From NCBI RefSeq assembly GCF_037975245.1, contig NC_092580.1:16876001-16940000 (forward strand): a stretch of 64,000 nucleotides of DNA, read 5' to 3'. The DNA is from Apostichopus japonicus (Eukaryota; Echinodermata; Holothuroidea; Aspidochirotida; Stichopodidae). Below, one piece after another: positions 1 through 34,423 of the stretch (position 1 is its first letter; each line of letters starts with the position of its first letter). The notes under the pieces are model-generated. The model saw only the letters and a list, made by a program, of their open reading frames with translations. It searched no databases and was not told the origin of the DNA. Made by a program: the position numbers and the translations under genes.

Positions 1-1704
1 CTAACACCTGTTTGTTAACATTTTTGGCACGTTTCCAAGAAACGTTTCATGGAGTATTCCCCATGATACACGAGGCACAGTTCATACACGCAGCACAAGA
101 TATCAAGCTATGGCCATCTTTATGAAAGTAAACCTTGTAATAAAATATGTTTTAGGCCACACGGCATGATTAACTAATGCTTAAAATTATTTCTATGTTC
201 TTGTAGAAAACGTCAAGTTCGCAAAATACAATTAGTTGTGTTTTTGTAGTTACGTGAGATCCGTAACAGACGAGGTGGTTAGGCTATTTGCTATATACAC
301 TTAACTATGGTAGGACATTATTTTTTCTGTATATTTGGAAATTCTAGAAAATACTTTCTTTTCCCCCCGCTTAACACCAGACGTGGTCTTACGGTTTATT
401 CATAAATGGGTGTACTAGAGCCTTGTTTACATGACATTAGTTGCATGTAGCACGATATGCCAGTTTTGCGTGAATTTTTCGAAAGTGTTTTGCTGGATCT
501 TTCGTAAAATTTGAAAGGACCGAACTTACTTTTCGTACACAATTGGTAATTTCTCTACTGATTTTCAGAGTTTTTTTTACGATCTCCAGTCGATACATTT
601 CCTTTGATCATGTATTTGAATAACTAATACCAAGTCGAGTATTCGACCCGGTATTGTCTGGTCGGAGAGTTCAACGTGATGGACAGGGATTGTAATTATT
701 TCGATCGAACATGCATTGACTGGATTATCTGCGCCGCCGCTGTCGGCTCGATATAAAGTACACTTGTGCCGCGAATCTGGAAGTTTTCACAAAAGGATAA
801 CAGCATTCAGGTCATTGTGCTGTGCTTACCGATTCATGAATTGTGCTTACCAACTGAGAAATCTTGGCTCATGTTGGTAAGCACATTTCATCAAAAAATG
901 AAAAAATGCTTACCAACTTTTTTTGCCAAATTCCCACCCTGCTCACTAATTAGGTCATTGAACATATTTTAATTGATTAAAATTACAATTCATTCTCCTA
1001 AATGTAGTTTTACCATAAACATAGCTTGAAAAACAGATCTTTTCTCTTACTATTTTAATGGTACTGCATTTGGGTTCCTAACATAGTCCACAATCAGCTG
1101 TCTGCCGCATTCTGTTGTTAAATTGTTTGTGTAATGCTGCTGAGCAAGAGTCTTGCAGTAATGCCGTTGGAAAAGGGAAGATCACCCACAAAGTAAATAA
1201 AAAACAAATAAAATGATACAACCTTAAATAAGTGTCGACCGGCTGATAAACATAATTATATTCTTAAATGTAATTTCCCCAGATGTGTCCTAATTATACC
1301 CAACATTCTTTCATCCGTGGGCACGAGGGCAACTATTCACAACATTGCTGGCACGACTCTTGCTCAGCCGTGTTAGTGTTACATTTGCAATGAAAAAGAA
1401 TCTAAATCTAAGATTAAAAAGGTTGGCTTCTGCAATTGCATAAGCACACATACTTTGTGCTGGTGCTCAACACAGCCCTAGTGACAATTAGGCTAGTTCT
1501 AGCTGCCTAAAGTAGTACTAGTACTATTCAAACCATTAAACAAAAATAGTTAAATTGTTTAATGTGTGTAAATACAAATGTTTATAAGTTTTAATGCAGC
1601 CTATATGTGCATTAGAGGTGATATATATATATATCAAAGTAAATTTAAGTTTGTCAAGGAAGTTAGATTTGTCATGTATTTATAGGTTTAACTTGTTCCA
1701 CAAT
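1..1704. other. Intergenic, no gene recognised
   Basis: I see no exon-like homology on either strand; open frames are short and unlike any family I know. The only local structure is a 12-bp inverted repeat: GTGCTTACCAAC near 843-854 is followed by GTTGGTAAGCAC near 875-886 and by a further ATGCTTACCAAC near 906-917. It has no obvious function. Confidence 0.5.
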
Positions 1705-2009
1705 CATTTTTTAACAAAGTGGCTATTGTTACGACTAGTCGTAAGAATAATTCCCGACTACGCATGCGCAGTTGCTATTTTCATTACCAGGAGTACTATT
1801 TTTACGACGAGGAGAAACAATAATTTCCGGTTAGGGTTAGGGTAAGGGTTGGGATTGAGGTTTAGGGTTATGTTTAGGGTTAGGGTTACCCCTACTACAT
1901 GCGCAGTTGCTTTATTTACTTTACTGCGCTTGAATTTGCCTTTGTCGTAAGAATTGTTTATAAATAATTGTTACGACTCGTCGTAAGAATAGCCACGGCC
2001 ATTTTTTAA
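1705..2009. mobile_element. MITE with telomere-like core
   Basis: Terminal inverted repeats of about 30 bp with about four mismatches: the left end runs from 1719 (GTGGCTATTGTTACGAC) and the right end reads outward from 1996 (GTGGCTATTCTTACGAC on the opposite strand). A 10-bp direct repeat CATTTTTTAA lies just outside each end (1705-1714 and 2000-2009) and looks like a target-site duplication, although 3-4 bases separate it from the inverted repeats. Each end contains a palindrome, TTACGACTAGTCGTAA on the left. No coding capacity. The centre (about 1829-1888) carries degenerate TTAGGG repeats. The transposon superfamily is unknown. Confidence 0.75.
1829..1888 (+). repeat. Interstitial TTAGGG-type repeats
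   Basis: Several perfect and degenerate copies of GGTTAGGG, GGTAAGGG and GGTTTAGGG in tandem. This matches the common animal telomere repeat. Because it sits between the inverted repeats of a MITE, it is probably an internal part of that element and not a chromosome end. Confidence 0.8.
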
Positions 2010-5000
2010 ATTTTAAGCTAGACTAGTGACGCCTACATAATAACAGTCCTGAGATAAGCAAAATGACAAATAACACATAACGTAAGAGCATAGGGTGTAG
2101 AAAGAAATGAGAGAAGAATGACACACGTTCTTTCAACGATTTGTGCTGAATAGTTTGAGAGGAGGGATCGGGGTTAGGGGATACCTAGTTATTGTGTACG
2201 AATGTTGCTGCAGCGTAGGCCTAGTGTTAATATACCGACTGGCATTGTCGTTTAGTAGTACGCAGTGTACGTTGTCGTCCTAGCCTAACGTTACATTACA
2301 ACCATATGGTTATACTATAGACAAGCAAATAGGGGTGATGCCTGGATTACCAGTGGGCCTATGAATATAAACGTTCCAAGTTTTAATGAAAAAAAATTTC
2401 ACAACCTGGATATTCAATAACATGCTTAGGCTATGCAATAATTTGTGTCACGGTCACAGAAGAAGTGGATTTACTGTACCGAATTGATGTGAGATGCGGT
2501 CTTCTTGTCAACGGGCCTTCGTAAGTGTACGTGTGTGCGCGTGCGCGAGACGTTCACCGTCCGACGTTAAAATGTCTTTAGGGTGCAGCAACCCTTCCCC
2601 TTCCCAGTGAAGCCTTGGTGGCACTACACTCAGTGTTTCACACTCCTGACAGGAATTCAGCTCCAAATGTATCGGCATGATTAATTTCGTGTTCAGTTTG
2701 GCTTTTGAATTGTATTGCATGGAAGAGTAACATATTTCGACTTTAAACAATTACTGTGTCCTCTCTCTTCGTACCTTTATCATCGCATATTGTAGGGCGA
2801 TTAAGAGTTTGAAAAAAACTGTGTTTTCCTTGAGTCAATAAATGGGATGAAAACTTTGTTGCTCGGGCAATCAACTAAAGCGACATGGTACTAGTCAGGT
2901 CAGACAAAGAAAGGGGCGTTTTGAGAGAAAAGTTTGTTAGTTACGAGCGTCAGTGGTCCAAGAACGAGCTCGGACACCGGGGATAATTATTTAACGTGCA
3001 CCTTCTTTTCTCTATCATATTTCGTTAAGTCTATATATTAGCACATAACAACATATTTTTCTTCTCGCTATACCCACAGTCCCAAATTGTCATTGACCGG
3101 TAAGAAAAGCTAAGAAAAATACTAAATATTTTCAAATATGTTATACTGACTTATTAATTACAGTAGATCTTTCCAGTAAGCGTCAAAATTTTCATTATAA
3201 ACGTAGGCTACAGATTAACAGTTGAATCTTATGTTTTACATACAGCCAGTTTCTAACAATGCTTACACAATACGTAACAGGTGATCAAATAGTGTAGCAA
3301 GATTACTACGTTCGTTTTCATTTTTTTTTTATATTGAAGAAATATGAAAATCCAAATGCACATCAATTAAATTAAGTAGCCGACCGGTGTGACAGTGTAG
3401 AATCTCACCTAGCTGAGTATTTTAACCCAAGTTTAAGTCTTGCTACGTCTTATAGCGTGTCACAGGTGACGGTTCTGTGAAGTTTCAAGTACCCGGATGG
3501 GTGAAACTGTAAAGACGACAGTGTAGGGGCTGCTTCAGGTTTTCAAAACTGGTTGTGGTCATGGGGTCGTTGTACGGGAGGCGGTATGGGCGTCGATCCC
3601 TTCAGAAGAATAGTTTAATTTGGGACGTGAAACTGTACATTATGAGGCATGATTTAGGCTAGAATTAGGTCTTCACGCAAGTTTCTGCTGACGTCCCTTT
3701 TAAGTGGTGTTGAAAAAATGGGAGTCAGTACATTTCATACCACATTGATCAGCGTTTTCAATCTCCATCCCTTCTTTCTATTAAGTAGGTATCGAGGTCT
3801 GTGTGATTTTTCAAACCTCGTCACGTGAAACCTTATCAAGATGAAAACAATTGACGCAAAGATGAAAATGTTCGCATATGCTACTAGCAAAATATCTACC
3901 ATGAAAACATTAGAGACATATCAGAAAAGGGCAATGGAACAACTGCTGTGGGGACGGCGTATCCACCTTTGACGTCGAGAAAATTGATGTTATTGGGTAC
4001 GTACTACAACCTTCAAATCCCTTCCTTTTTCTCTTTGAGTAGCCAATTACGCACATTTTAAAATTATATTTTTGTTATCTTGGAGAGGGAGGGGGTGGGG
4101 TGTGCATAATGAAACTATGGTGATCATTATTGTCAACTAAATGTGTTTGTAAGAATGTTACATTAACTTTCCCCAATTATCAAAGCAGTGTGATACTCAC
4201 TCCTTAAGAGCATCCTTATTGGTTCGAGTGACAATTTTCTTACTTGTGGTCTGACTTCAGTTGTGAGAGGTCTTCGTGTCTACCTTCAATGACTCTATAG
4301 TGACACTTTTGGTAACACCGGCCGTCAAAAAAGAATACATAATGAGATAATTTGTAATAGATATTCCCACATTTATATATATATATATATTCTTTTTTTC
4401 TAGGGGGATGGATAGAGCCATACAGTAGTTCACTACAAGATCAAATGATGTTTGGTCCCTGAACTTTCCCAAATGATTTTGAAATATGTCTTGCTACCAT
4501 TTTTCTTCTACTTTGGAGGGCAGGAATTTATAGATGTTCATTACATTTGGAATCGATTATTGTGTTGCAGTGGAGCAGTTAATAAATTGCAAGTAACCCT
4601 CTTAGTAGCAATACTGCTCCAATATCCTGTGTAATATGACAAATGCACAGGGGAGCCAGAACGGGCGGGAATGTTGTTGTCACAGGGACATGGGAACCTC
4701 TAAAGAGCCCCTTTACTAAGTAAGTACAGCAGGCTGTTGAAAAACAGTACCTTTTTTAATTTTTGTAGTTTAAAATAACTGTTTTTCCTTAGGTGCAATT
4801 CCATGGGTTGTGTGGATGGTGTACCCCCCTCCCCCTCCCCTCCTGTTTTTGTAACTCAACCAAAAACATAAAGCATTTATTCTCACAATCCTGAGTGTAT
4901 AGACCTAATTAAATAACTATTTTATAGGCTAAGAATGCAGCATTTTACCTGCAATTTAGGGAGATGGGGGGGGGGGGGGAGGGGGAACCATTTACAAGGG

Positions 5001-5290
5001 AGTCGACTTCTACGATCTCTGAGCCAACCCCTTCTTATTCAAATCACATATTATTGCTGCATAATTGCAAACCTGATAACTTTTAAAGCGATAAATTGTG
5101 CCATTTTCGTTACGCGCATACTTAAGCCTTTTTCATGTTCGGGAAATTCAATGGCAGGTAAAGTGTTACATCCTTTTTTTTAAAAATATATACTTATATA
5201 AAACTTAGTGCCATTCGTCTAGTTTCTACCAATTTAGGAGATGTGTGCTGTTTCTCTGCGTAACCTGTTCAGCTGGCTACAACGACTATA
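2010..5290. other. Intergenic, no gene recognised
   Basis: No convincing exon on either strand. A short TA run lies near 4374-4391 and a G-run of about 10 near 4968. Nothing else is supportable. Confidence 0.5.
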
Positions 5291-5298
5291 GTCAGCCA

Positions 5299-5655
5299 CA
5301 GTGGCGTAGGAAGGTACTTTTGAGTGGGGGGGGGGGGCTGAAGACCGATGGCCGACCTGGGGGAGGGGTCTACCCCCTCCCCTTTGGATTTCTTTTGCAT
5401 TTCCAGGTGGCCTCAGATGCAATTTGGTGCAATATAGCACACTTCAACACCCACTCCATTTTGTAAATAATTTTGCATTTTCACCTGGCCTTAGATGCAT
5501 TTCGGTGCTCCAAATGAGATTTGTTTCTCATTTGAAAATGAAAAAGGGGTTTTCTGACTTGCGAAGCGGGGGGGGGGGGCGGAATGATACTTCCGCCCCT
5601 CCATATTTTTCACTGGGGGGCTGTCGCCCCAGCCTCCCCGGTTCCTACGCCCTTG
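5299..5655. mobile_element. hAT-type non-autonomous DNA transposon
   Basis: The element begins CAGTGGCGTAGGAA, and its other end read on the opposite strand begins CAAGGGCGTAGGAA. A perfect 8-bp target duplication GTCAGCCA flanks it (5291-5298 and 5656-5663). An 8-bp duplication and CA-starting inverted repeats are hallmarks of the hAT superfamily. The 357-bp body contains long G-runs near 5325-5338 and 5568-5578 and encodes no transposase. Confidence 0.85.
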
Positions 5656-5734
5656 GTCAGCCATGTGTAACAAGAATCATCACATGCCAAATATTGTTGA
5701 CTGTATTTGATGTTACACTCATGATAATGATAAA

Positions 5735-5880
5735 TGATAATTGTGTAGTATATATCCCTGTCCAAGGCAGTCGTGATAGACATTCGTCATGATCATACGG
5801 TTACAGTCTCGATTTAAGAGCGGGATCAGTTTGGACCAGTTTTCGTGGGTGACTTTTCTTAAAAATTAAATTAAAATGAT
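5735..5880 (+). mobile_element. Degenerate copy of U2-headed SINE
   Basis: Similar along its length to the intact SINE at 54100-54292. GTGTAGTAT near 5743 corresponds to the U2-derived head. ATGATCATACGGTTACAGTC near 5789 corresponds to ATGATCACACAGTCACAGTC in the intact copy. The 3' part shares GATCAGTT, TTTTCGTG and GACTTTTCTTAAA. The 5' half has diverged and I see no clear target duplication. Confidence 0.6.
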
Positions 5881-6659
5881 GTCTGATAGATTGTAAGTAA
5901 GTCTAAATTATATGAATAGTAAACATGCTTATAGGCAACACAAAATATAGATACATGGATAGTTTTCTGTCAATTCTGACAATTTTCATGTTTCTGTAGA
6001 GATATATCAACTACTATTTTAATAATATAAACAATCATGTAAATGTTCTGAACTAATGAAAGGAAGTTTGCTGCATTAAGTGAAGTGACAAGTCAAGCCA
6101 ATGGCATACATTCTCATGGGATTTCCGTATCGAACAGCATTGCAAACTGGTAAAGACAAGCTAATCCAACGTGACCCATCTACTTTTCTCCCTTATCTTC
6201 TGATTTTTTACCAGCTATTAAAGCAAATCAAAGATTGACGTTTGGCTGGCAGTAGACATTGCGCAGGTACCTCCAACACTACTAGCGCTTCTTTTGTCAA
6301 CAATGATGGAAGACACCCACAGAGTGAATGGTCCTACCCATCTCCTCCGTGGTATGGATCTTTTCATGCCTGCTTCAAGCAGGGAGATTTCTCTACTTTA
6401 TCAATCGTGTTGGCGTGGCCTACGAATTACTAGTTTCATATTATGGCAATAGTCTTCCTGTGTTATCTAATGTTAGGTGTACTGGATTTTCACACCTACA
6501 TCAAGGTAAATGAAGCTTTGGTATCTGTATTTTCATAAGTTGTACTGTTTTCATCATTACAAGTTCAGTTGAGATCCCTGTATTCCAGACATCGTGTCTT
6601 ATGTAGGTACAGTATTCTCGTTGTTTGGTATGTTAATTCCATTCCTCTGACACTCTGCT
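5881..6659. other. No gene recognised
   Basis: Overlapping short open frames at 6242-6513 were inspected and match no family I recognise. No splice structure or homology supports a gene. Confidence 0.4.
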
Positions 6660-6709
6660 GATGTCTAATTACTCAATAAGCTTTCGTTTTCTAGTAAAAC
6701 TGCCTTATC

Positions 6710-6825
6710 ATATTTTCGCACCATTCATATTTTCGCACCATTTATATTTTCGCACCATTTTCGCACCATTCGCACCATTTTCGCACCATTCGCACCATTT
6801 ATATATTCGCACCAGTTATATTTTC
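6710..6825 (+). repeat. TTCGCACCAtt short tandem repeat
   Basis: About eight copies of TTCGCACCA, spaced by variable AT-rich spacers, give an irregular minisatellite. No coding role is evident. Confidence 0.85.
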
Positions 6826-6867
6826 ATTTATGTATATATGCTTTTTGTTTGTTTTTTGTTTTCCCGT

Positions 6868-7005
6868 TCTTTCTTTCTTTCTTTCTTTCTTTCTTTCCTG
6901 GGAGTCCTTTACCTTGTTAAGCCTGAATTGGCTTTTTAGAGGACTTCCCTCCACATGTATATATCCAGTGGAAAATCAAATAAATCAAATCAAATCAAAT
7001 CAAAC
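6868..7005 (+). repeat. TTTC run, then retroposon-like tail with ATCAA repeats
   Basis: A (TTTC)n run (about 6868-6898) is followed by a unique stretch containing GGCTTTTTAGAGGACTTCCC and then by four to five AATCA repeats (about 6976-7003). A short tandem repeat closing a unique block is typical of LINE or SINE 3' ends, but the family is not identified. Confidence 0.45.
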
Positions 7006-7054
7006 CATTCTTATATTTTAAACGGTATTTAATAGTAATAGGCCTAAAACTGCA

Positions 7055-7203
7055 AATTCATGTACATATGTAAATTCATGTTCATATATATATATATATA
7101 TAAATTCATGTACATATATATATATAAATATAAATAAATATATATATATATATATAGATATACATATGTAAATTCATGTACATATATATATAAATTCATG
7201 TAC

Positions 7204-7256
<53 letters not shown>

Positions 7257-7345
7257 TATATAGATATATAGATAAATATATATAGATATATAAAGATATA
7301 ATGATAGATATATAATATGTATTAGATAAAATGTAATATGTATCT
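7055..7345. repeat. TA-rich minisatellite
   Basis: Repeated units of AAATTCATGTACATATATATA alternate with pure TA runs and GATATATA runs. Low complexity; no gene. Confidence 0.9.
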
Positions 7346-7991
7346 ACATAGTATATTAGTATATATATAATTTGACAAAAGAAAGGTAATTAACAGACGG
7401 TTGGTTTAAGTTTTTACAAAATACTTTGCAATATTCCTTTAATTTCATTCACACTAAAATACGATCGAAACAATGTATAATACGCCAGAAATCAAATATG
7501 AAAGGTGATGAACAATTCTCACAGTTCATTGCATAGACCATTGCTTAGTATCATCCAGTCTGTATCGCTTTGTGTCTGCTTAGAATATAGGAACATGTCT
7601 TTACTTTCAATGACACAAAATACCTCATTTTAATTCATCGTCAGACAAAATATGTACCTAAACCCTACATGGTAAAAATTTAAACAAAAGAAACACAAAA
7701 GAAATACAAGTGATGCATTATTTTTCAGGGTGGTATGTCCTTTATGTAGCAACTTGCATGTGACAAAATTGGTGATTGGTGGGTGATTTTTACCACTGCA
7801 TATTCCACTGCTTCTCCTCAGATCCATTTACTGTATACTACATATCCGGAATGTCCTGTGCACAAATTGTGAAGTTATTTCATTTCTTCAAACATGTATC
7901 CATTAGCTGGCCTCGTCAGAAGAAGTTAATGATAAATCTTCTATTCTTTGTGTTCTGTAGTCAGGTTTCTTTCAATGTATCGCATTCTTTT

Positions 7992-30674
<22,683 letters not shown>

Positions 30675-32390
30675 GTTGAAAGCAATTTGATGCGATGAGT
30701 TAAATCCGAAATTAAATTCGGTTTTGCGTGCTGTTTTTCGAGCTCCTTCGTTGCCGTTCACTAGCTCATAAAGCCTACACGTTATTCGCCAATTTTTGTC
30801 TGTGAGGATCAAAATTCATCAGATAAGCACACAAACCAAAAGCACGCAATACCTGCAAGTTAGCAGTTTCACACCTGATAAGGTTCACTCGTACAGTCCC
30901 ATTACCAACAACATATACCAGCAAATACAGGGAACCCCATATCGTATGGTAACCGTGCAGTATATTGTATTGCGATACTTTGACAAGCCTAGATTCAACA
31001 TAGACTAAAGATTCACCGCTCATTTGACAGCTGTATAATGCATTGGCCTTATGCTTAGGTAACATTTAACCCAGTCATTTTACATCGAATACGCTCTATA
31101 TTCTCGACAAGTAGAGAAACAAAACATAAATCATAATCCGTTACAAAAGCCCACCAAAATGGCATTATTGACCCGCACTCGTACACAATGCTTGCAGAAT
31201 TGCCTGTAATGATAATCGTCCGCATGGATTTATTTATCCTCGGGGCAGTTTGGAATGAAACAAATACTAGCATAAAATTGAGTACTGATACCATTACAGT
31301 TTGGAACTAATCTGTGAAAAGTGAACTTTCGTTACTTGCACTGAAGACACATTATATCTCTCAAAACTCATACTTAGTAGGCAGCCGCTAGTGTCGTACA
31401 TTAGTACCAGCCTTGATGTAACATACATGGTTATGTTCGTATATATGGTTACAGTCTCGATGTGAGGGGACTGGGTCGGCTTAGAGTGGATAAGTTGTTT
31501 GGCTTTCGTGATACGGCTCTAGCTATCTTGGTTGACCTCCCTTAATTATACCAGCCTTAATTAATTTTCTACTGAAACTGAAACATTCTTGTTAAATGGT
31601 CAAGAAGGATTGATCGAGTGACAGTGTTTACTTATTCACCCATAGTATCGGAAAGTTTTCTAGAGGATATCAGGAGATTCATTAGAGCAAGATTTACATA
31701 CTAAAACCACAAAATTGACAGGACAACAACTCAGCATGAGACCTCACATACTCTCCTCGTCTTAATGTCTGTAGCCTATCAAATTTATGAATATTTACCT
31801 TACCTTAGGCCCTATTCTTCGTTACAGTTATCTCTTCCACGACACAGTAGTAAAAACAAATTCCCTTGAAGAAATCACGAATCTGCTTCTTCCGCTTCTT
31901 CATAGAGTCCAAATCCATGATATAAAGAACATGGGCATAGTACTATACAACTTGTTTAACCGGGCGTATTAACTACTGCTTTCTAAGCCGTACAACTATT
32001 TGATCAAGTGTAGCAGACCAAATCACCTGTTTTCCCGGAGACTTGCAAGGCATTCTGTGAATAGTAAGTTATGCTCACACCCATCCCTTATATAAACAAC
32101 TATAACACAAAACGTGCTGCTCAACTTAGACCAACATTGTTTCGCTATACTATAAGTCAGTACCACTTGAAATATCAAGGTGTCAAGATTTGAAACTCTT
32201 TACAACCATCTTTCAAATACTGCATCAAAATAGTTTCCTTCAAATCCAAACTTAACAACTATTTGATAGATTAATTTCTAAGTCTTCCCAATTAGACTAA
32301 CCCCTTTGTCTACTTCTAAGTTTAGTGTTTCATTATATATTTGCTAAATGAAATATTTGCTTTTGTGAATATAACTTGAAATTACTGTAC
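30675..32390. other. Divergent intergenic region, upstream of SUR-like gene
   Basis: It should contain the SUR-like promoter and any 5' UTR exon; no TATA box or other core element could be assigned. Two minus-strand frames (about 31055-31294 and 30775-31065), one shifted from the other, are hydrophobic and unidentified. A degenerate SINE lies near 31400-31560. Confidence 0.4.
31400..31560 (+). mobile_element. Degenerate copy of U2-headed SINE (3' part)
   Basis: ATGGTTACAGTCTCGATG, AGGGGACTGGG and GGCTTTCGTG align in order with the intact SINE at 54100-54292. The U2-like head is not recognisable here and no target duplication was seen. Confidence 0.55.
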
Positions 32391-32613
32391 ACATTTAATG
32401 AAAAGAACGAAATAAAGTTGGACCAAACAAACAAACAAACAACCAAACTAGACCGGAAGACCAGACCATGGGCTCAAGGGAATGAGGTAGAAATATACAA
32501 GTATATACATGATATAATATCGTTATGACCACACGGTCATTTTCGATGGGGGGAGGGGGGTCCCACATCCGCTCGTTCCCTCGCCGGCTCGTTTCCTCTG
32601 CCTTGTTCAATTC

Positions 32614-32615
<2 letters not shown>

Positions 32616-32712
<97 letters not shown>

Positions 32713-32725
32713 ATATATATATATA
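32616..32725. repeat. (TA)n microsatellite
   Basis: About 90 bp of uninterrupted TA, then an A-run and more TA. Open frames across it encode only alternating I and Y and are not genes. Confidence 0.97.
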
Positions 32726-32844
32726 GGAATAACGGAAAAACTGTTAAACAACTATGCTGTATTTAGAGAAGGGCTGGATCTCGAATGAGATACAATAATT
32801 GAATTAGGTAAGTGATTGGAAGTAAAACAGCCAATGTTTGGTTT

Positions 32845-32885
32845 TTGCAGAGCTTTCGAGCAAAACTAGCTCTTCTTCAGTGCAT
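32845..32885 (-). ncRNA. Hammerhead-like motif of the Penelope element
   Basis: On the minus strand: CTGAAGA, a short stem (GAGC...GCTC), then GAAA, the conserved order of a hammerhead ribozyme core. It lies downstream of the GIY-YIG frame, where Penelope-like elements are known to carry hammerhead motifs. There is an extra A before the stem, so cleavage activity is doubtful. Confidence 0.4.
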
Positions 32886-33037
32886 GATCACCGAAAGTGA
32901 CAAGGAGTAGCAGGAATAGAAACTGTTTTATAGAGAAGATGTCGGCATGGTTGTAAAGGCAAAGCGACTTACTGATTTCTGCTGAATTGAGCAGAAGTTT
33001 TAGAAATTCGGATTATTTTAATCCGCGTCGGATTATT

Positions 33038-34260
33038 TTAATCCGATTCCGTCGTAATTGTAAAGGAATTGTTTTGGTTTATCTGGGACGGCAAATCGTT
33101 TCTGATGTTTAAACCGAATGGTGCCGTGGTCTTTAGGTTTAGTTCCCAGAAATTTTCTTTCGCTTTCCTAGATTTATCTGTCCAAGAAACGTTCTGGTCA
33201 ATGGCAATAACACGCAAATTCTCAATTGAATGATTTTGGAGATTGAAGTGATTTGCAACAGGTTGATAGATCTTTTTTGTTTTGATAGCCGATCTATGTT
33301 GTGTCATTCTCATTCTAAGAGTGTTTTTTGACTCTCCAATGTATTGTAAGTTACAAATATTGCAGTAGATGAGGTAAATGACATTTTTGGATAGGCAGTT
33401 AATTTTGTGCCGAATTTGGAACGTGCGTTTGGTTTGGTCGTTCTGAAAGGCCCCGGTCGAATCGACAAGTAAGCACGTTTTGCAATTTTGTGTACAGGGC
33501 GATGATCCTGTAGTTTCTGTTTTGCTTTCCCCTAATGGGGTGTCATCCCGAAAGGATGCCCGAACTAAGATATCCCGTAGGTTGCTGGGTCTTTTAAAAG
33601 CGATGACAGGTAATTCTGGGAAAACTGATTTCAGGCGTTCGGTGCCTTGAAGAAGGTGAAAATTCTTCTGAATGATATGAGCCAGTGGTGGGAGACCAGG
33701 GTGGAATTCAGTAACCAGTGGTACCCTTTTGGAACTGGTTTGACGAGTTTTGTACGTCAATGTTTCGGTACGGGGTTTGCTTTTAGCCTTTTTGTAGGGT
33801 CACGGTGGTGTCCAGGAAGTGAACGCCATGTCCAGATAAATCAACAGTGAATTTGATAGTGTGATGAAACGAGTTTATGTCATCAATGAAGAGTTTTAGA
33901 TTTGCCTCACCATGGGTCCATATCATAAAGATATCGTCAATGTAACGTAACCACGTGTGTGGTTTCAAGTTTTGTCGAGATAAAAAAAAATTCTCGAGGT
34001 TTCCCATAAAGATGTTGGCAAAAGACGGTGCCATTTTGGTACCCATTGCGGTGCCATGAATTTGGAGGTAGTGTTTGTTGCCAAATACCAGATTATTGTT
34101 GGTCAAGATAAGTTGCATTAATTCGGCCAATTCTTTCTTCGTGGGGTTTTTTGCCACGTTTCGGTTTGAATGCTTTTGTGCAGGCCGAAATGCCCTCTTC
34201 GTTAGGGATATTTGTGTATAACGAAGACACATCCAAGGTAACTAACAGAGTAGATAAGGG
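33038..34260 (-). pseudogene. Penelope-like retroelement: RT plus GIY-YIG endonuclease, broken
   Basis: Minus-strand remnant of a Penelope-like element. The reverse transcriptase part (about 34250-33783) shows LVTLDVSSLYTNIPNEEG, GTAMGTKMAPSFANIF and WLRYIDDIFMIW, with YIDD the catalytic motif. After a frameshift near 33770, a 3' frame (33760-33038) carries the GIY-YIG endonuclease region (NVIYLIYCNICNLQYIGES, with R in LRMRMTQHRS). Another frame shift lies near 34150. The 5' part of the RT is missing, cut off at the TA repeat. It cannot be functional as it stands. Confidence 0.92.
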
Positions 34261-34263
34261 AAG

Positions 34264-34330
<67 letters not shown>
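34264..34330. repeat. (TA)n microsatellite at Penelope 5' edge
   Basis: About 65 bp of TA directly abutting the truncated reverse-transcriptase remnant. Confidence 0.97.
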
Positions 34331-34333
<3 letters not shown>

Positions 34334-34423
34334 AGAGCGTATACGTTTGTAGCTACGCGCCCATCCGACACGTTTTCTTGAATAGCCCCATCGCATGAGA
34401 AATGTTCAACTAACTTATTTCTA

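Noticed and set aside
1829-1888. Chromosome end (telomere)
   Set aside because: Short, degenerate and enclosed by MITE inverted repeats, with unique DNA on both sides.
6242-6513. Possible exon in 6.2-6.5 kb
   Set aside because: Overlapping short frames with splice-like edges but no recognisable family and no partner exons.
32395-32788. Coding frames rich in alternating I and Y
   Set aside because: They are readings of a TA microsatellite; the same applies at 34151-34396.
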